64,000 nt of DNA from Williamsia maris. GTDB lineage: Bacteria > Actinomycetota > Actinomycetes > Mycobacteriales > Mycobacteriaceae. The position numbers and the translations under genes are program-made. Every line of letters starts with the position of its first letter. Position 1 is the stretch's first letter. The stretch lies in NCBI RefSeq assembly GCF_024171815.1, contig NZ_JAMTCJ010000002.1, positions 1 through 64,000 on the forward strand, read 5' to 3'. This document shows positions 18,083 through 26,216 of the stretch, one piece after another. The notes under the pieces are model-generated. The model was not told the DNA's origin and did no database searches. It saw only the letters and a program-made list of their open reading frames with translations.

Positions 18083-18726
18083 TCACCGACCTCACCCTGC
18101 GCTGGGTTGTGACCGTGTTGTTCGCCGCGAGTGTCGCCGAATGTGGGTACTCACTGACGCGACATCGTCATTCGCGCCGATCGACGGTCGGTCACTGGCT
18201 GCACCTGATCATGGCGGTGGCGATGATCGTGATGGCGTGGCCGTTCGGTATGGACGTCCCTAACATCCCACCGATGGTCTTCTTCACCGTTGCCACGCTG
18301 TGGTTCCTGGCGTCGACAGTGTCGCTGCGAGCCCATCGTGGTGCCGCCCTCACCGGTGTCTACCACGCCGCCATGATGGGAGCGATGGCGTGGATGTACG
18401 CGGTGATGGACGGCACCTTTCTCCCGGGAACCACCCCGATGACCGCGATGTCGATGGCTTCCGCGAGCGGTGAGAACACGTCGATGACCGGGATGGACAT
18501 GTCGTCGGGATCGCACGCCGGGCACATGTCGACGACCGGCTGGGTGGCGGGTGTCGACACCGCTCTCGTCATCGGCTTCGGTGCTGCGGCGCTCTGGTGG
18601 CTGTACCGTTACCTGGCTGCACGACAGGCTGATTCGCGTGGACAGACTCGGCTGATCGACCATGCGGGGACACTGTGTCAGGCCTTCATGGCCGCGGGCA
18701 TGTCGATCATGTTCTCGGTGATGTGA
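18079..18726 (+). CDS. DUF5134 integral membrane protein
   Basis: 215 residues with about six hydrophobic segments, notable Met and His richness (MGAMAWMYAVMDGTF, then MSMASASGENTSMTGMDMSSGSHAGHM in several short runs) and a terminal helix ending MSIMFSVM. Clusters of Met and His are common in proteins that bind Cu+ outside the membrane. The ATG overlaps the PepSY stop (ATGA), so the pair is one operon and would come under the promoter-like element at 16524. The reaction is unknown. DUF5134 assignment is by overall resemblance to mycobacterial proteins. Confidence 0.75.
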   Translation: MITDLTLRWVVTVLFAASVAECGYSLTRHRHSRRSTVGHWLHLIMAVAMIVMAWPFGMDVPNIPPMVFFTVATLWFLASTVSLRAHRGAALTGVYHAAMMGAMAWMYAVMDGTFLPGTTPMTAMSMASASGENTSMTGMDMSSGSHAGHMSTTGWVAGVDTALVIGFGAAALWWLYRYLAARQADSRGQTRLIDHAGTLCQAFMAAGMSIMFSVM

Positions 18727-18768
18727 GACGCCGCCGGAGGCGAACAGACCTCCCCCGGGGTACAACCG

Positions 18769-19869
18769 CTAGGTGGGCAGCCTGAATCGTTGCTCGACTT
18801 TCGCGATCTTCCAGTACGCCACTGCGCCGGCCCACGCGACGACGAACATGGCGACGATGCCGATCCCGACGGAGTTCAGGTCGATGCCGCTGATCCAGTC
18901 GGTCACCGGATCGACCAGGCCGAGGTCGTCGTGCAGGACCGAGATCAGCTCGATCGTGCCGATGATCAGCGCGACGCCGATCGAGAGCACCGTGATCGTG
19001 AGGTTGTAGTAGATCTTGCGGATCGGGTGCGCGAACGCCCAGTCGTAGGCGACGTTCATGAACAGGCCGTCGAGGGTGTCCATCAGACTCATACCGGACG
19101 CGAACAGCAGCGGTAGCACCAACACCGCGTACCAGGGCAGCCCCGCGGCGGCACCCGTGCCCGCCAGGGCCAGCAGGGCGACCTCGGTGGCGGTGTCGAA
19201 CCCGAGGCCGAACAAGATGCCCACCGGATACATCTGCGCCGCATGGGTGATGCGCTTCATGATCGGTCGCAGCAGCCGGGCCAGAAAACCCCGTCCATCA
19301 AGCGCGGCGTCGAGTTCTGCGGCCGAGAACTCGCCGTCGCGAAGCTTCCGGAACACCCGCCAGATCCCGATGAGCGCAACCACGTTGATCAGGCCGATGA
19401 GGTACAGGAAACCGCCGGAGGCAAGTGTGCCCGCAATCCCGAGCCCCTGGCGTGTCGGCGAGTCCTCGTTGAGCAGGGCACCGACCGCATGCGCACCGAC
19501 GACCACCAAGGTCGCGAGGAGAAACACGATCGTTGAATGCCCCATGGCGAACCAGAACCCGACGGACTTCGGTTTCTTGTTGTCGGCCATCAATTTTCGC
19601 GTGGTGTTGTCGATCGCGGCGATGTGGTCGGCGTCGAAGGCGTGCCGCATCCCGAACACGTACGCGGTGATGCCCAGACCTACCCCGAACACCTCGGTAC
19701 CGGCACGGTAGTGGTGCGGTGCAACCCCGAAGATCAACACCCCGAAGCCGACGATGTGCATGAGTGTGATGAACCCCAGCAGGCCCGACGCCTCCAGCCA
19801 ATCCCCACGGCGCCAACTCGACAGCACCCGCCCGAGCGATGGTGGCCCGACAGTGGGAGGAGTCGCCAT
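18769..19869 (-). CDS. NiCoT-family cobalt/nickel permease (HoxN/NixA type)
   Basis: 366 residues, about eight membrane helices. The family signature RHAFDADHI (H-x4-D-H) is at residues 75-83, with a second conserved patch (GLGFDTATEVALL). These permeases take up Ni2+ or Co2+ with high affinity. The ATG at 19869 is chosen because the upstream open frame runs through a cobalamin riboswitch and is not protein. Control by a B12 riboswitch points to cobalt for cobalamin synthesis as the main cargo. It converges with the DUF5134 gene. Confidence 0.9.
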   Translation of the reverse strand: MATPPTVGPPSLGRVLSSWRRGDWLEASGLLGFITLMHIVGFGVLIFGVAPHHYRAGTEVFGVGLGITAYVFGMRHAFDADHIAAIDNTTRKLMADNKKPKSVGFWFAMGHSTIVFLLATLVVVGAHAVGALLNEDSPTRQGLGIAGTLASGGFLYLIGLINVVALIGIWRVFRKLRDGEFSAAELDAALDGRGFLARLLRPIMKRITHAAQMYPVGILFGLGFDTATEVALLALAGTGAAAGLPWYAVLVLPLLFASGMSLMDTLDGLFMNVAYDWAFAHPIRKIYYNLTITVLSIGVALIIGTIELISVLHDDLGLVDPVTDWISGIDLNSVGIGIVAMFVVAWAGAVAYWKIAKVEQRFRLPT

Positions 19870-19917
19870 GCCATCAACTCGCTTCTGGAGGTTTTCGCGT
19901 CTCCGTCGACAACTGAT

Positions 19918-20027
19918 GGACCGGCGGGTCTGACTTCCGACACCTCGAGGGTGTCGGTCACAGTGGCGCGACCGCACCGGATTCCCACCGGCTTCCGCAT
20001 GGTCCATCGGAACCATATGACTGTATC
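19918..20027 (-). promoter_or_regulatory. Cobalamin (B12) riboswitch
   Basis: On the minus strand, GGAAGCCGGTGGGAATCCGG is followed by CGGTCGCGCCACTGTGACC and, after a perfect hairpin (CGACACC/GGTGTCG), by GAAGTCAGAC. These are the canonical core elements of the cobalamin aptamer (the B12 box is GCCACTG). It lies between a small ORF and the NiCoT start, so it would repress cobalt uptake when B12 is plentiful. End points are approximate; the expression platform extends towards 19880. Confidence 0.88.
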
Positions 20028-20122
20028 GCGGTACCGTCGCCGACGAAATGCGCTGACGCTTAAGCCCGATTCCCCATCGAAGCCCCTGTATGCGGCGGTG
20101 GCCGAGACCTCAGCTCAGCGGG

Positions 20123-20251
20123 CTACTGGCCGGACTTCTCAGCCGCCACAGCACGGCCCCAGCCGACGACCGCGAACGCGATATAAGTACCGACGAACGC
20201 GGCCACCAAACGCACGCCCGGCCTGCGCGACAACGACTCCAGTACCGACAT
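20123..20251 (-). CDS. Small membrane protein, 42 residues
   Basis: ATG at 20251 with GGAGAAA directly upstream, and a TAG at 20123-20125. The product has a short basic N-terminus (MSVLESLSRRPGVR), one membrane helix (LVAAFVGTYIAFAVVGWG) and a charged end (AVAAEKSGQ). The clean architecture and ribosome binding site support a real gene although it is very short. It lies upstream of the cobalamin riboswitch on the same strand, so it could share the NiCoT transcript. I do not recognise a family. Confidence 0.55.
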   Translation of the reverse strand: MSVLESLSRRPGVRLVAAFVGTYIAFAVVGWGRAVAAEKSGQ

Positions 20252-20343
20252 TTTCTCCCCTATCGACGACGCCTGATCTTGTTCACCGATCATCCACCCA
20301 CGAGCGGATCGTGCGCAGTCGGGGTGACCTACTGATTGTCATC

Positions 20344-20757
20344 TCAGTCGGCGCCGGGCGCGAGGAGCGACACGGGCGGGCGGTAGGGCTCCACATGATT
20401 CGACGCCGCGGGATCCGAGGTCGAGGGGTAGGCGCGGCGATACCGCGAGCGCTTGACGCGAGCGATGTGCTCCTGCAGGGTGCGGTCTCCTCGGGCCATG
20501 GCTCGCGCGCGGGTCGAGTAGATGGCCAGCCCGTAGGCCACGACCCACACCGCCAGGCCGACGATGCCCGCGACCGTGAGTCCGGTCGCGAGGCCGGCCA
20601 GTCCCAGAGCCAGGGCCGCGGAACCTGCCATGAACGCTGCCCATCCGACCTGTGCCCACATGGCTGCGCGCCGCAATCGCGCTCGGCGCACGCGCGCCGC
20701 ACTCATCGGTGGCCTGTGGTGCAGATGCGGTGCTTGAAAGCTGATCGAGACGGCCAT
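20344..20757 (-). CDS. Small membrane protein with two helices
   Basis: 137 residues from the ATG at 20757. It has a basic N-terminal stretch (RVRRARLRRAAMW), two hydrophobic segments (about residues 35-75: FMAGSAALALGLAGL and TVAGIVGLAVWVVAYGL), then a long basic cytoplasmic tail. I do not recognise a family. A CRP-like site lies 21-36 bases upstream of the start. It is transcribed away from the epimerase-like gene's stop. Confidence 0.6.
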   Translation of the reverse strand: MAVSISFQAPHLHHRPPMSAARVRRARLRRAAMWAQVGWAAFMAGSAALALGLAGLATGLTVAGIVGLAVWVVAYGLAIYSTRARAMARGDRTLQEHIARVKRSRYRRAYPSTSDPAASNHVEPYRPPVSLLAPGAD

Positions 20758-20777
20758 GGCGCGCTCCTTGTGCAATT

Positions 20778-20793
20778 TGTGATCTACACCACA
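20778..20793. promoter_or_regulatory. CRP/GlxR-like site
   Basis: TGTGA - 6 bases - CCACA; the consensus for cAMP-receptor-type regulators is TGTGA-N6-TCACA, so one base differs. It sits just upstream of the small membrane protein at 20344-20757. Confidence 0.4.
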
Positions 20794-20837
20794 TATACAC
20801 CCGAATCGACATCCGTGGATTTCACCGAGTCGCCAGG

Positions 20838-21827
20838 TCAGCCGATCGAGATCCCTCGCCGGGCGGCCTCACGTGCGGCGAAATCGCGGTATCCGGTCGC
20901 CGGGCGACCGAGTAGTCGCGGCAGCACCGTCATGTCGCCGGCCGGCAGCCCGACCGTGTCGTAGTAGGTCATCATCGCGACGTAGCAGTTCTTGGACTCG
21001 TCCGGCCAGTTCCGCACTCCCCTGGTGTTGGACGAGCGGGCCAGTCCGCGGACCACGTTTCCCAGCGCACGGGTCTTGGTCGACGCGAGCGACTTCGCGA
21101 CGATCGTGGCCGCCGCACCGACACCCTGCAGTGGGCTCTTCACCGCCGTCGGAGGTAGTCGGACGGCCGAGACAGAGTGCCCGAGAACGCCGCTCCAGAC
21201 GGTCGCCATCTCGTGGCGGGTGAGCTCCTCGGTGGAGAGATCGTAGGTCTTGCCCGCGTGACCGTCCGGCGACGCGGCGATCATCGCTCCCACCTCGCCG
21301 ATGTCCTCCGCGTCGACGACGCCCATGACGGAATTCGGCGACGACGGGTAGGGCAGGGTCCCCGCGAGCATCAGGTCCCAGAAGTCGAGGTAGTTCTGCA
21401 TGAAGTGCGACGGCCGCAGGACGGTCGCCGGTACCTCCGACGCGTGGAGCAGCTCCTCGACCCGCAGCTTCTCCTGGTGATGGGGCAACTCCTCGATGTC
21501 CGGATGGATCACGGAATTGAACACGATGTGTTCGACGTCGTTTGCCCGCGCCGCGGCGATCAACCCCTCGGCGATCGACACCTCGCGCACGACGGCCGTC
21601 GGGCAGACGTGGAACACCCGGGCGACGCCGGGGACCGCACCGGCCACGTCGGCATGTGATCGGATGTCGCCGATCACCACCTCGGCCACACCGTCGGCAC
21701 GCGCGACGCCGGCCTGTTCCTCGCTCTTGACGAACGCACGCACGGTCTCACCTCGCTCAACCAGTCTGCGAGCCACACTGCGGCCCACTCCCCCACCGGC
21801 CCCGGTCACCAGGATCTTCTCTGTCAC
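20838..21827 (-). CDS. Atypical SDR / NmrA-like NAD(P)-binding oxidoreductase
   Basis: 329 residues from a GTG at 21827 with GAAGGAG upstream; the longer open frame is not supported. The Rossmann motif GAGGGVG is at the N-terminus after EKILVT. NmrA-like features follow: RVFHVCPTAVVREV, EHIVFNSVIHP and ATVLRPSHFMQNYLDFW. Such proteins bind NAD(P)(H) and act as reductases or redox sensors. It is divergent from the SDR at 22000, and the shared region contains a TetR-type operator. The substrate is unknown. Confidence 0.8.
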   Translation of the reverse strand: MTEKILVTGAGGGVGRSVARRLVERGETVRAFVKSEEQAGVARADGVAEVVIGDIRSHADVAGAVPGVARVFHVCPTAVVREVSIAEGLIAAARANDVEHIVFNSVIHPDIEELPHHQEKLRVEELLHASEVPATVLRPSHFMQNYLDFWDLMLAGTLPYPSSPNSVMGVVDAEDIGEVGAMIAASPDGHAGKTYDLSTEELTRHEMATVWSGVLGHSVSAVRLPPTAVKSPLQGVGAAATIVAKSLASTKTRALGNVVRGLARSSNTRGVRNWPDESKNCYVAMMTYYDTVGLPAGDMTVLPRLLGRPATGYRDFAAREAARRGISIG

Positions 21828-21938
21828 GTCCACTCCTTCGTCGACAACCGAACGGGCATGTGACGCAGGCGCTTCTGGGCGCCCGGCGACAGCACGAACG
21901 CACGACGCCGCGTCGGTTGAAGCGACGCTACAAGATGG

Positions 21939-21957
21939 TTGACTGTAAGTCAACGAA
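21939..21957. promoter_or_regulatory. TetR-type operator (copy 1)
   Basis: TTGAC-TGTAA-GTCAA palindrome followed by CGAA. A 19-base window matches the site at 24540-24558 at 16 positions. It lies in the divergent region of the two oxidoreductase genes and probably binds the TetR protein encoded at 23840. Confidence 0.65.
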
Positions 21958-21999
21958 ATGCCACGCTCGTGCTCATGACCCACCACACGCGAGATCACC

Positions 22000-22830
22000 A
22001 TGCCGTCGAGTGAGCGACGCCGCTTCGTCGCCCGACGCACCCTCATCACCGGCGCGAGCTCCGGGATCGGCGAGCAGTTCGCCCGCGCCCTCGCGTCCAG
22101 GGGATCGGACCTCGTCCTCGTGGCGCGACGGGCCGACCGGCTGCAGAAGCTCGCCGATGAGCTGACCGAGAAGTTCGGGGTCCACTGCGCCGCCGTCCCT
22201 TTCGATCTGGCCACCGACAACCCGGGCGAGAACCTGCGCGCGCAGATCCACGGCGACATCGATCTGCTCGTCAACAACGCCGGATTCGCCACCCAGGGAC
22301 TGTTCATGGACACCGAAGCGGCGGACTACCGCACGGAGATCGCGGTCGACGTCCTCGCCGTCGTCGATCTCACCCGCGCGTTCCTGCCCGCGATGATCGA
22401 ACGCGGCCGCGGCGGCATCATCAACGTCTCCAGCACCACGGCCTTCCAGCCGGTGCCCTCGCTCGCGGTGTACTCGGCGTCGAAAGCCTTCGTGCTCAGC
22501 TTCAGTCAGTCGCTGTGGTTCGAGGCGCGCAAGCACGGGATCACCGCGTTCACCCTCGCGCCTGGGCCCACCAGGACCGAGTTCTTCGACATCATCGGCG
22601 ACGATGCATCGGTCGTGGGGTCCTTCCAGACGCCGGAACAGGTCGTCGCCACCGGCCTACGCGCACTCGATCGTCGCCGGCCGCCACCGCATGTGGTCTC
22701 GGGTCGGAGGAACTCCGTCGCAGCCCACCTCGCCGGCCTCGTGCCGCGACGGATCCTGATCCCCGCGCTGGACAGGGTGATGCATCCGACCACCTCGAGC
22801 GACAACCGGGGCGTCCGTGTCCGCCCCTGA
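22000..22830 (+). CDS. Classical short-chain dehydrogenase/reductase
   Basis: 276 residues with TGASSGIG (residues 17-24), NNAG (102-105 region), a catalytic Ser in NVSSTTAF and the YxxxK pair (Tyr158, Lys162 in VYSASK). NAD(P)-dependent alcohol/ketone interconversion is expected. The C-terminal extension ends with GRRNSVAAHLAGLVPRRILIPALDRVM, as in DltE/retinol-dehydrogenase-like SDRs. The next gene starts 14 bp inside this one, so they are co-translated. Confidence 0.85.
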   Translation: MPSSERRRFVARRTLITGASSGIGEQFARALASRGSDLVLVARRADRLQKLADELTEKFGVHCAAVPFDLATDNPGENLRAQIHGDIDLLVNNAGFATQGLFMDTEAADYRTEIAVDVLAVVDLTRAFLPAMIERGRGGIINVSSTTAFQPVPSLAVYSASKAFVLSFSQSLWFEARKHGITAFTLAPGPTRTEFFDIIGDDASVVGSFQTPEQVVATGLRALDRRRPPPHVVSGRRNSVAAHLAGLVPRRILIPALDRVMHPTTSSDNRGVRVRP

Positions 22831-23743
22831 CAATGCCGATCCCGCCTTTGGACCCGACTGGCGACACTTCCCCTGGGACGAGGTGACTCGCGACGTCGAA
22901 GTCGACGCAAGGCGAGTACACCTCGTCGACCTCGACCAGGCCGGCGACAACACCGATGTGCTGATCTTCGTGCACGGGATCTCCGCGAGTTGGCGCTGGT
23001 TCATCGAGATCCTCCCTGAGGTCGCCGAGACCCATCGCGCCATCGCCATCGACCTCCCCGGGTTCGGCAATTCTGAGATGTCCTGGAGAAAAACCGGTTT
23101 CACCGCGCTGGCCGAGGCCGTCGCCGGCGTATGTGCGGCACTGTCGGTCGACAGGGCAATTATCATCGGGCACTCCATGGGATCGATCGTCGCGACCCGC
23201 CTCGCCATCGACCGACCGGATCTCGTCGAGAGACTCGTGATCACCGGCGGGCCCGTCCTCTCGCTCACCGGCCTGGCACGTCATCCCGTTCAGACCTTCC
23301 TGGCCCAGCCACGATCGGTCGCGACCCTGCTCACCGAACTGATGACCATCGGGGTTCCCCTGCCCGCGCCGGTGAGCAGAATGGTGGCGTCCTCGCCGAG
23401 ACCGTTGAAACTCGCGCTGGGCCCGTTCCTCGCGCACCCCGAGCGCCTGGATCCCGAGCTCATGCACCACGTGATGTCCGCGCTCGGTGCGCCGGGCTCT
23501 TTTCCCGCTCTGCTGTCGACAATCGGCGACGACCCCGGTACCGATCTACACCGGATCACCTGCCCGACAAAGATCATCCGCGGACCCGAGGATCCGCTGT
23601 CGCCGCCTGCCGACGTCGACAGATTCTTGGCGACGGTCGGGACCGCGTCCGCCGTCGAGATCCCGGAGACCGGGCATTGGCCGCACATCGAGAAGCCGTC
23701 GGAGTTCCTGCGTGAGCTGGAGGCGTTCCTGCTCGAGGCGTGA
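22817..23743 (+). CDS. Alpha/beta hydrolase
   Basis: 308 residues; GTG start overlapping the SDR by 14 bp. The oxyanion region FVHGISASWRWF, nucleophile elbow GHSMGS (in IIIGHSMGSIVATRLA), an acidic residue in RGPEDPLSPP and His in ETGHWPHIEKP form a standard catalytic set. It resembles meta-cleavage and lactone hydrolases in general plan, but specificity cannot be read. Together with the SDR, FAH, VOC and FAD-hydroxylase genes downstream it may form one catabolic route. Confidence 0.82.
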   Translation: MSAPDNADPAFGPDWRHFPWDEVTRDVEVDARRVHLVDLDQAGDNTDVLIFVHGISASWRWFIEILPEVAETHRAIAIDLPGFGNSEMSWRKTGFTALAEAVAGVCAALSVDRAIIIGHSMGSIVATRLAIDRPDLVERLVITGGPVLSLTGLARHPVQTFLAQPRSVATLLTELMTIGVPLPAPVSRMVASSPRPLKLALGPFLAHPERLDPELMHHVMSALGAPGSFPALLSTIGDDPGTDLHRITCPTKIIRGPEDPLSPPADVDRFLATVGTASAVEIPETGHWPHIEKPSEFLRELEAFLLEA

Positions 23744-23839
23744 TGCAAGCATCGCCACCACAGACAAGGGGTCCGCGCTGCTGCCGTCTACTCACGTCGA
23801 CGAGTAAAGTTGCCGCGTGGTCATCTGGGGTCTCGAGTC

Positions 23840-24517
23840 ATGACGGGTGACGCAGGACAGGCCCGTCCAACCACGACGCGGTCACAGCAGAAGGCCGCCA
23901 CGCGCGACCGCATGTTGACGGCCGCCTCTGAGCTGTTCGCCGAGCACGACTTCGGCGACGTGACGATCGCGGACATCGCCACACGCGCGGGCGTTGCCCA
24001 CGGACTGCTGTTCCATCACTTCTCGAACAAAGAGGGAATCTACCGCGCCGTCCTCGACCAGGTTGTCGCACAGATGGACTCCGCGTTCACCACCCCGGTC
24101 GGCGCCGACACCCCGACGGTCATCCGAGCCGCACTACGCACCCATCTGACCTACCTCGCGAACCACCGTGGCGTCGCGCTGCGGCTGATCGTCGGTCGTC
24201 GGCACCCCGACCCCACGGTCGCTGCCGTGTCCGACCTCGGACGCACCCGGGCCCTGACGGCGTTGGCGGGATCACTGGAGCTCGACCCCACCAACAGGCT
24301 CATGCAGTTCGTCGGCACCACACTGGTGGCCGCATTCGACGAGGCGTCGTCATGGTGGCTGAACGATCCCGATCCGATACCCGTCGACGCCCTGGTCACG
24401 TCGTTCATCGAACTCTGCATCGGCGCACTGAAGGGCGTGCAGAACCTCGCTGGGTGCCCTGACCTGCGGGAACCGATCGCCACACTTTCTGCGGCCGCCG
24501 AAATGAATCACCGCTGA
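23840..24517 (+). CDS. TetR-family transcriptional regulator
   Basis: 225 residues from the ATG at 23840; a GTG ten codons earlier is possible. The N-terminal helix-turn-helix is typical (RDRMLTAASELFAEHDFGDVTIADIATRAGVAHGLLFHHFSNKEGIY, in overlapping parts). The ligand domain is not recognisable. Two near-identical palindromes at 21939 and 24540 bracket the SDR-hydrolase-TetR segment and are its likely operators, so it probably controls both the upstream pair and the FAH-VOC-hydroxylase operon. Confidence 0.85.
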   Translation: MTGDAGQARPTTTRSQQKAATRDRMLTAASELFAEHDFGDVTIADIATRAGVAHGLLFHHFSNKEGIYRAVLDQVVAQMDSAFTTPVGADTPTVIRAALRTHLTYLANHRGVALRLIVGRRHPDPTVAAVSDLGRTRALTALAGSLELDPTNRLMQFVGTTLVAAFDEASSWWLNDPDPIPVDALVTSFIELCIGALKGVQNLAGCPDLREPIATLSAAAEMNHR

Positions 24518-24539
24518 CCGCGTTGGTGACTGCTATTCA

Positions 24540-24558
24540 TTGACTGTCGTTCAACGAA
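24540..24558. promoter_or_regulatory. TetR-type operator (copy 2)
   Basis: TTGACTGT-CGT-TCAACGAA, matching copy 1 at 16 of 19 bases, 47 bases upstream of the FAH-family gene. Confidence 0.65.
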
Positions 24559-24605
24559 CGGGTTAGCCTGAGGCTCCGATACCCACCACGGACGGAGTTC
24601 AGACG

Positions 24606-25562
24606 ATGGCGATCCACCTCAGCCGTTTTGCGACGGGAGAAGCCGTGCGGTGGGGTGTCGTATCTCCCGCGGGGATCACCGAGCTGGAGGGGCACTACCC
24701 GACAACCGCAGAACTGCTGGAGAACGGTCGGGACGACTGGACGGCAGCGGCGTCGCGCCCGCCGACCCATCAGGCCGATGCCGTCGAGATGCGCTCGCCC
24801 ATCACCACCCCGTGTCGAGTGCTGTGCCAGGGCGCGAACTTCCGGCAGCACGCGATCGACTCCGGCATGGATCCCGACAACCGCGCGTTCAATCTGTTCT
24901 TCGACAAGACCGACGCGTCGGTCACCGGGCCACACTCACCGGTCACCCGCCCGGCGCACGTGCAGCTCCTCGACCACGAGATCGAGCTCGCGTTGGTCAT
25001 CGGCAAGGCGATCACCGAGCCGGTGACGATCACCGAGGAATCGCTGCGCGAGTACGTGGTCGCGCTGACCATCGCCAACGACGTGTCCGCCCGCGACGTC
25101 CAACTCCCGCAGGGGCAGTTCCTGAAAGGCAAGAGCTATCGGGGCTTCTGCCCGCTGGGTCCGGTGCTGGCGATCCTCGAGGACGCCGACTACGACCGCC
25201 TCGACGACCTGGTGTTGAGTCTGCACGTCAACGGCGATCTCCGGCAGACCGACACCACCGCCAACTTCGTCTACCGTCCCGCCGAATCCCTGTCCGAGCT
25301 GAGCACGTTCAGCGACATGGCCGTCGGCGACGTCCTCCTGACCGGGACCCCGCACGGCACTGCGGCGAAGTCGCCGCCCGCGCTGGTACGCCGATTCGCG
25401 ACTGCCGCACTGCCCGAACACATCATGTGGAAGCTGTTCATCCGCCGAAATCTCGACGGCCCCTTCCTGAAGCCCGGCGACACCGTCACCGCCACGATCC
25501 GATCTTCCGACGGTGCAATCGATCTCGGTGAGCAGCGCACACCGATCGTCGCACCCCGCTGA
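24606..25562 (+). CDS. Fumarylacetoacetate hydrolase (FAH) family enzyme
   Basis: 318 residues. The C-terminal FAH fold carries the metal-binding acidic residues in LLDHEIELALVIGK and the conserved TIANDVSARDVQ, SFCPLGP-like (GFCPLGPV) and LLTGTPHGT elements. Members hydrolyse C-C bonds or decarboxylate/hydrate products of aromatic ring cleavage. It is the first gene of an operon with an extradiol-type VOC protein and an FAD hydroxylase, so it would act after ring cleavage. The exact reaction is unknown. Confidence 0.88.
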   Translation: MAIHLSRFATGEAVRWGVVSPAGITELEGHYPTTAELLENGRDDWTAAASRPPTHQADAVEMRSPITTPCRVLCQGANFRQHAIDSGMDPDNRAFNLFFDKTDASVTGPHSPVTRPAHVQLLDHEIELALVIGKAITEPVTITEESLREYVVALTIANDVSARDVQLPQGQFLKGKSYRGFCPLGPVLAILEDADYDRLDDLVLSLHVNGDLRQTDTTANFVYRPAESLSELSTFSDMAVGDVLLTGTPHGTAAKSPPALVRRFATAALPEHIMWKLFIRRNLDGPFLKPGDTVTATIRSSDGAIDLGEQRTPIVAPR

Positions 25563-25577
25563 CCCCAAGGAGTCGAC

Positions 25578-26216
25578 ATGCCCGCGAAGACACCGAGTCC
25601 CGCCCCGACCACGACAGCACTCGCCCCGGATCTCCTCGCGCACTTCGTGGTGAAGACCGCACGCCCGACCGAGATGATCGACTGGTACTCCACCGTGCTG
25701 GGCGCACACGTCGTCCACGAGGATGACCAGATCGCGTTCCTCACCTGGGACGACGAAAGCCACCGCCTGGCCCTGGTCAAGGTGCCCCCGGTACTGCGAT
25801 ACCTGTTCCCGCTGGCCCGGTTCCGGCGCAAGGTCTACGGCGTCGACCACCTCGCGTTCACCTACACCTCGCTGGAGCCACTGCTGCTCAACTACGAGCG
25901 TCTCGCCGCCGCGGGCATCACACCGGTGTGGTCGATCAACCACGGCCCCACGACGTCGCTGTACTACGAGGATCCCGACGGCATCCGACTGGAGTTCCAG
26001 ACCGAGAACTTCCCCACACCCGAAGCAACCGCGGAGTTCTTCTCCAGCCGCGAGTTCGAGGCCAACCCGATCGGGATCACCATCGACCCGTCCTACCTGC
26101 TCGAACGGCTGCGGGACGGAGCCCCGACCGAGTCTCTGCTGCGACGAGACGCCGGCGTGCGGCCGGGCACGAAGCCACGGGTGAACAAGCGCGCGATCAC
26201 GCTCCGAACGCTGTGA
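25578..26216 (+). CDS. VOC protein, type I extradiol-dioxygenase-like
   Basis: 212 residues with a two-repeat vicinal-oxygen-chelate fold. The three metal ligands of type I extradiol dioxygenases are in place: His22 (AHFVVKT), His91 (GVDHLAFTY) and Glu138 (RLEFQTE). It is shorter than classical two-domain BphC enzymes, as in single-module dioxygenases. The role would be Fe(II)-dependent cleavage of a catechol-type ring. It lies 15 bp after the FAH gene and its stop overlaps the hydroxylase start (GTGA). A C-terminal basic extension (about 30 residues) is unusual. Confidence 0.8.
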   Translation: MPAKTPSPAPTTTALAPDLLAHFVVKTARPTEMIDWYSTVLGAHVVHEDDQIAFLTWDDESHRLALVKVPPVLRYLFPLARFRRKVYGVDHLAFTYTSLEPLLLNYERLAAAGITPVWSINHGPTTSLYYEDPDGIRLEFQTENFPTPEATAEFFSSREFEANPIGITIDPSYLLERLRDGAPTESLLRRDAGVRPGTKPRVNKRAITLRTL

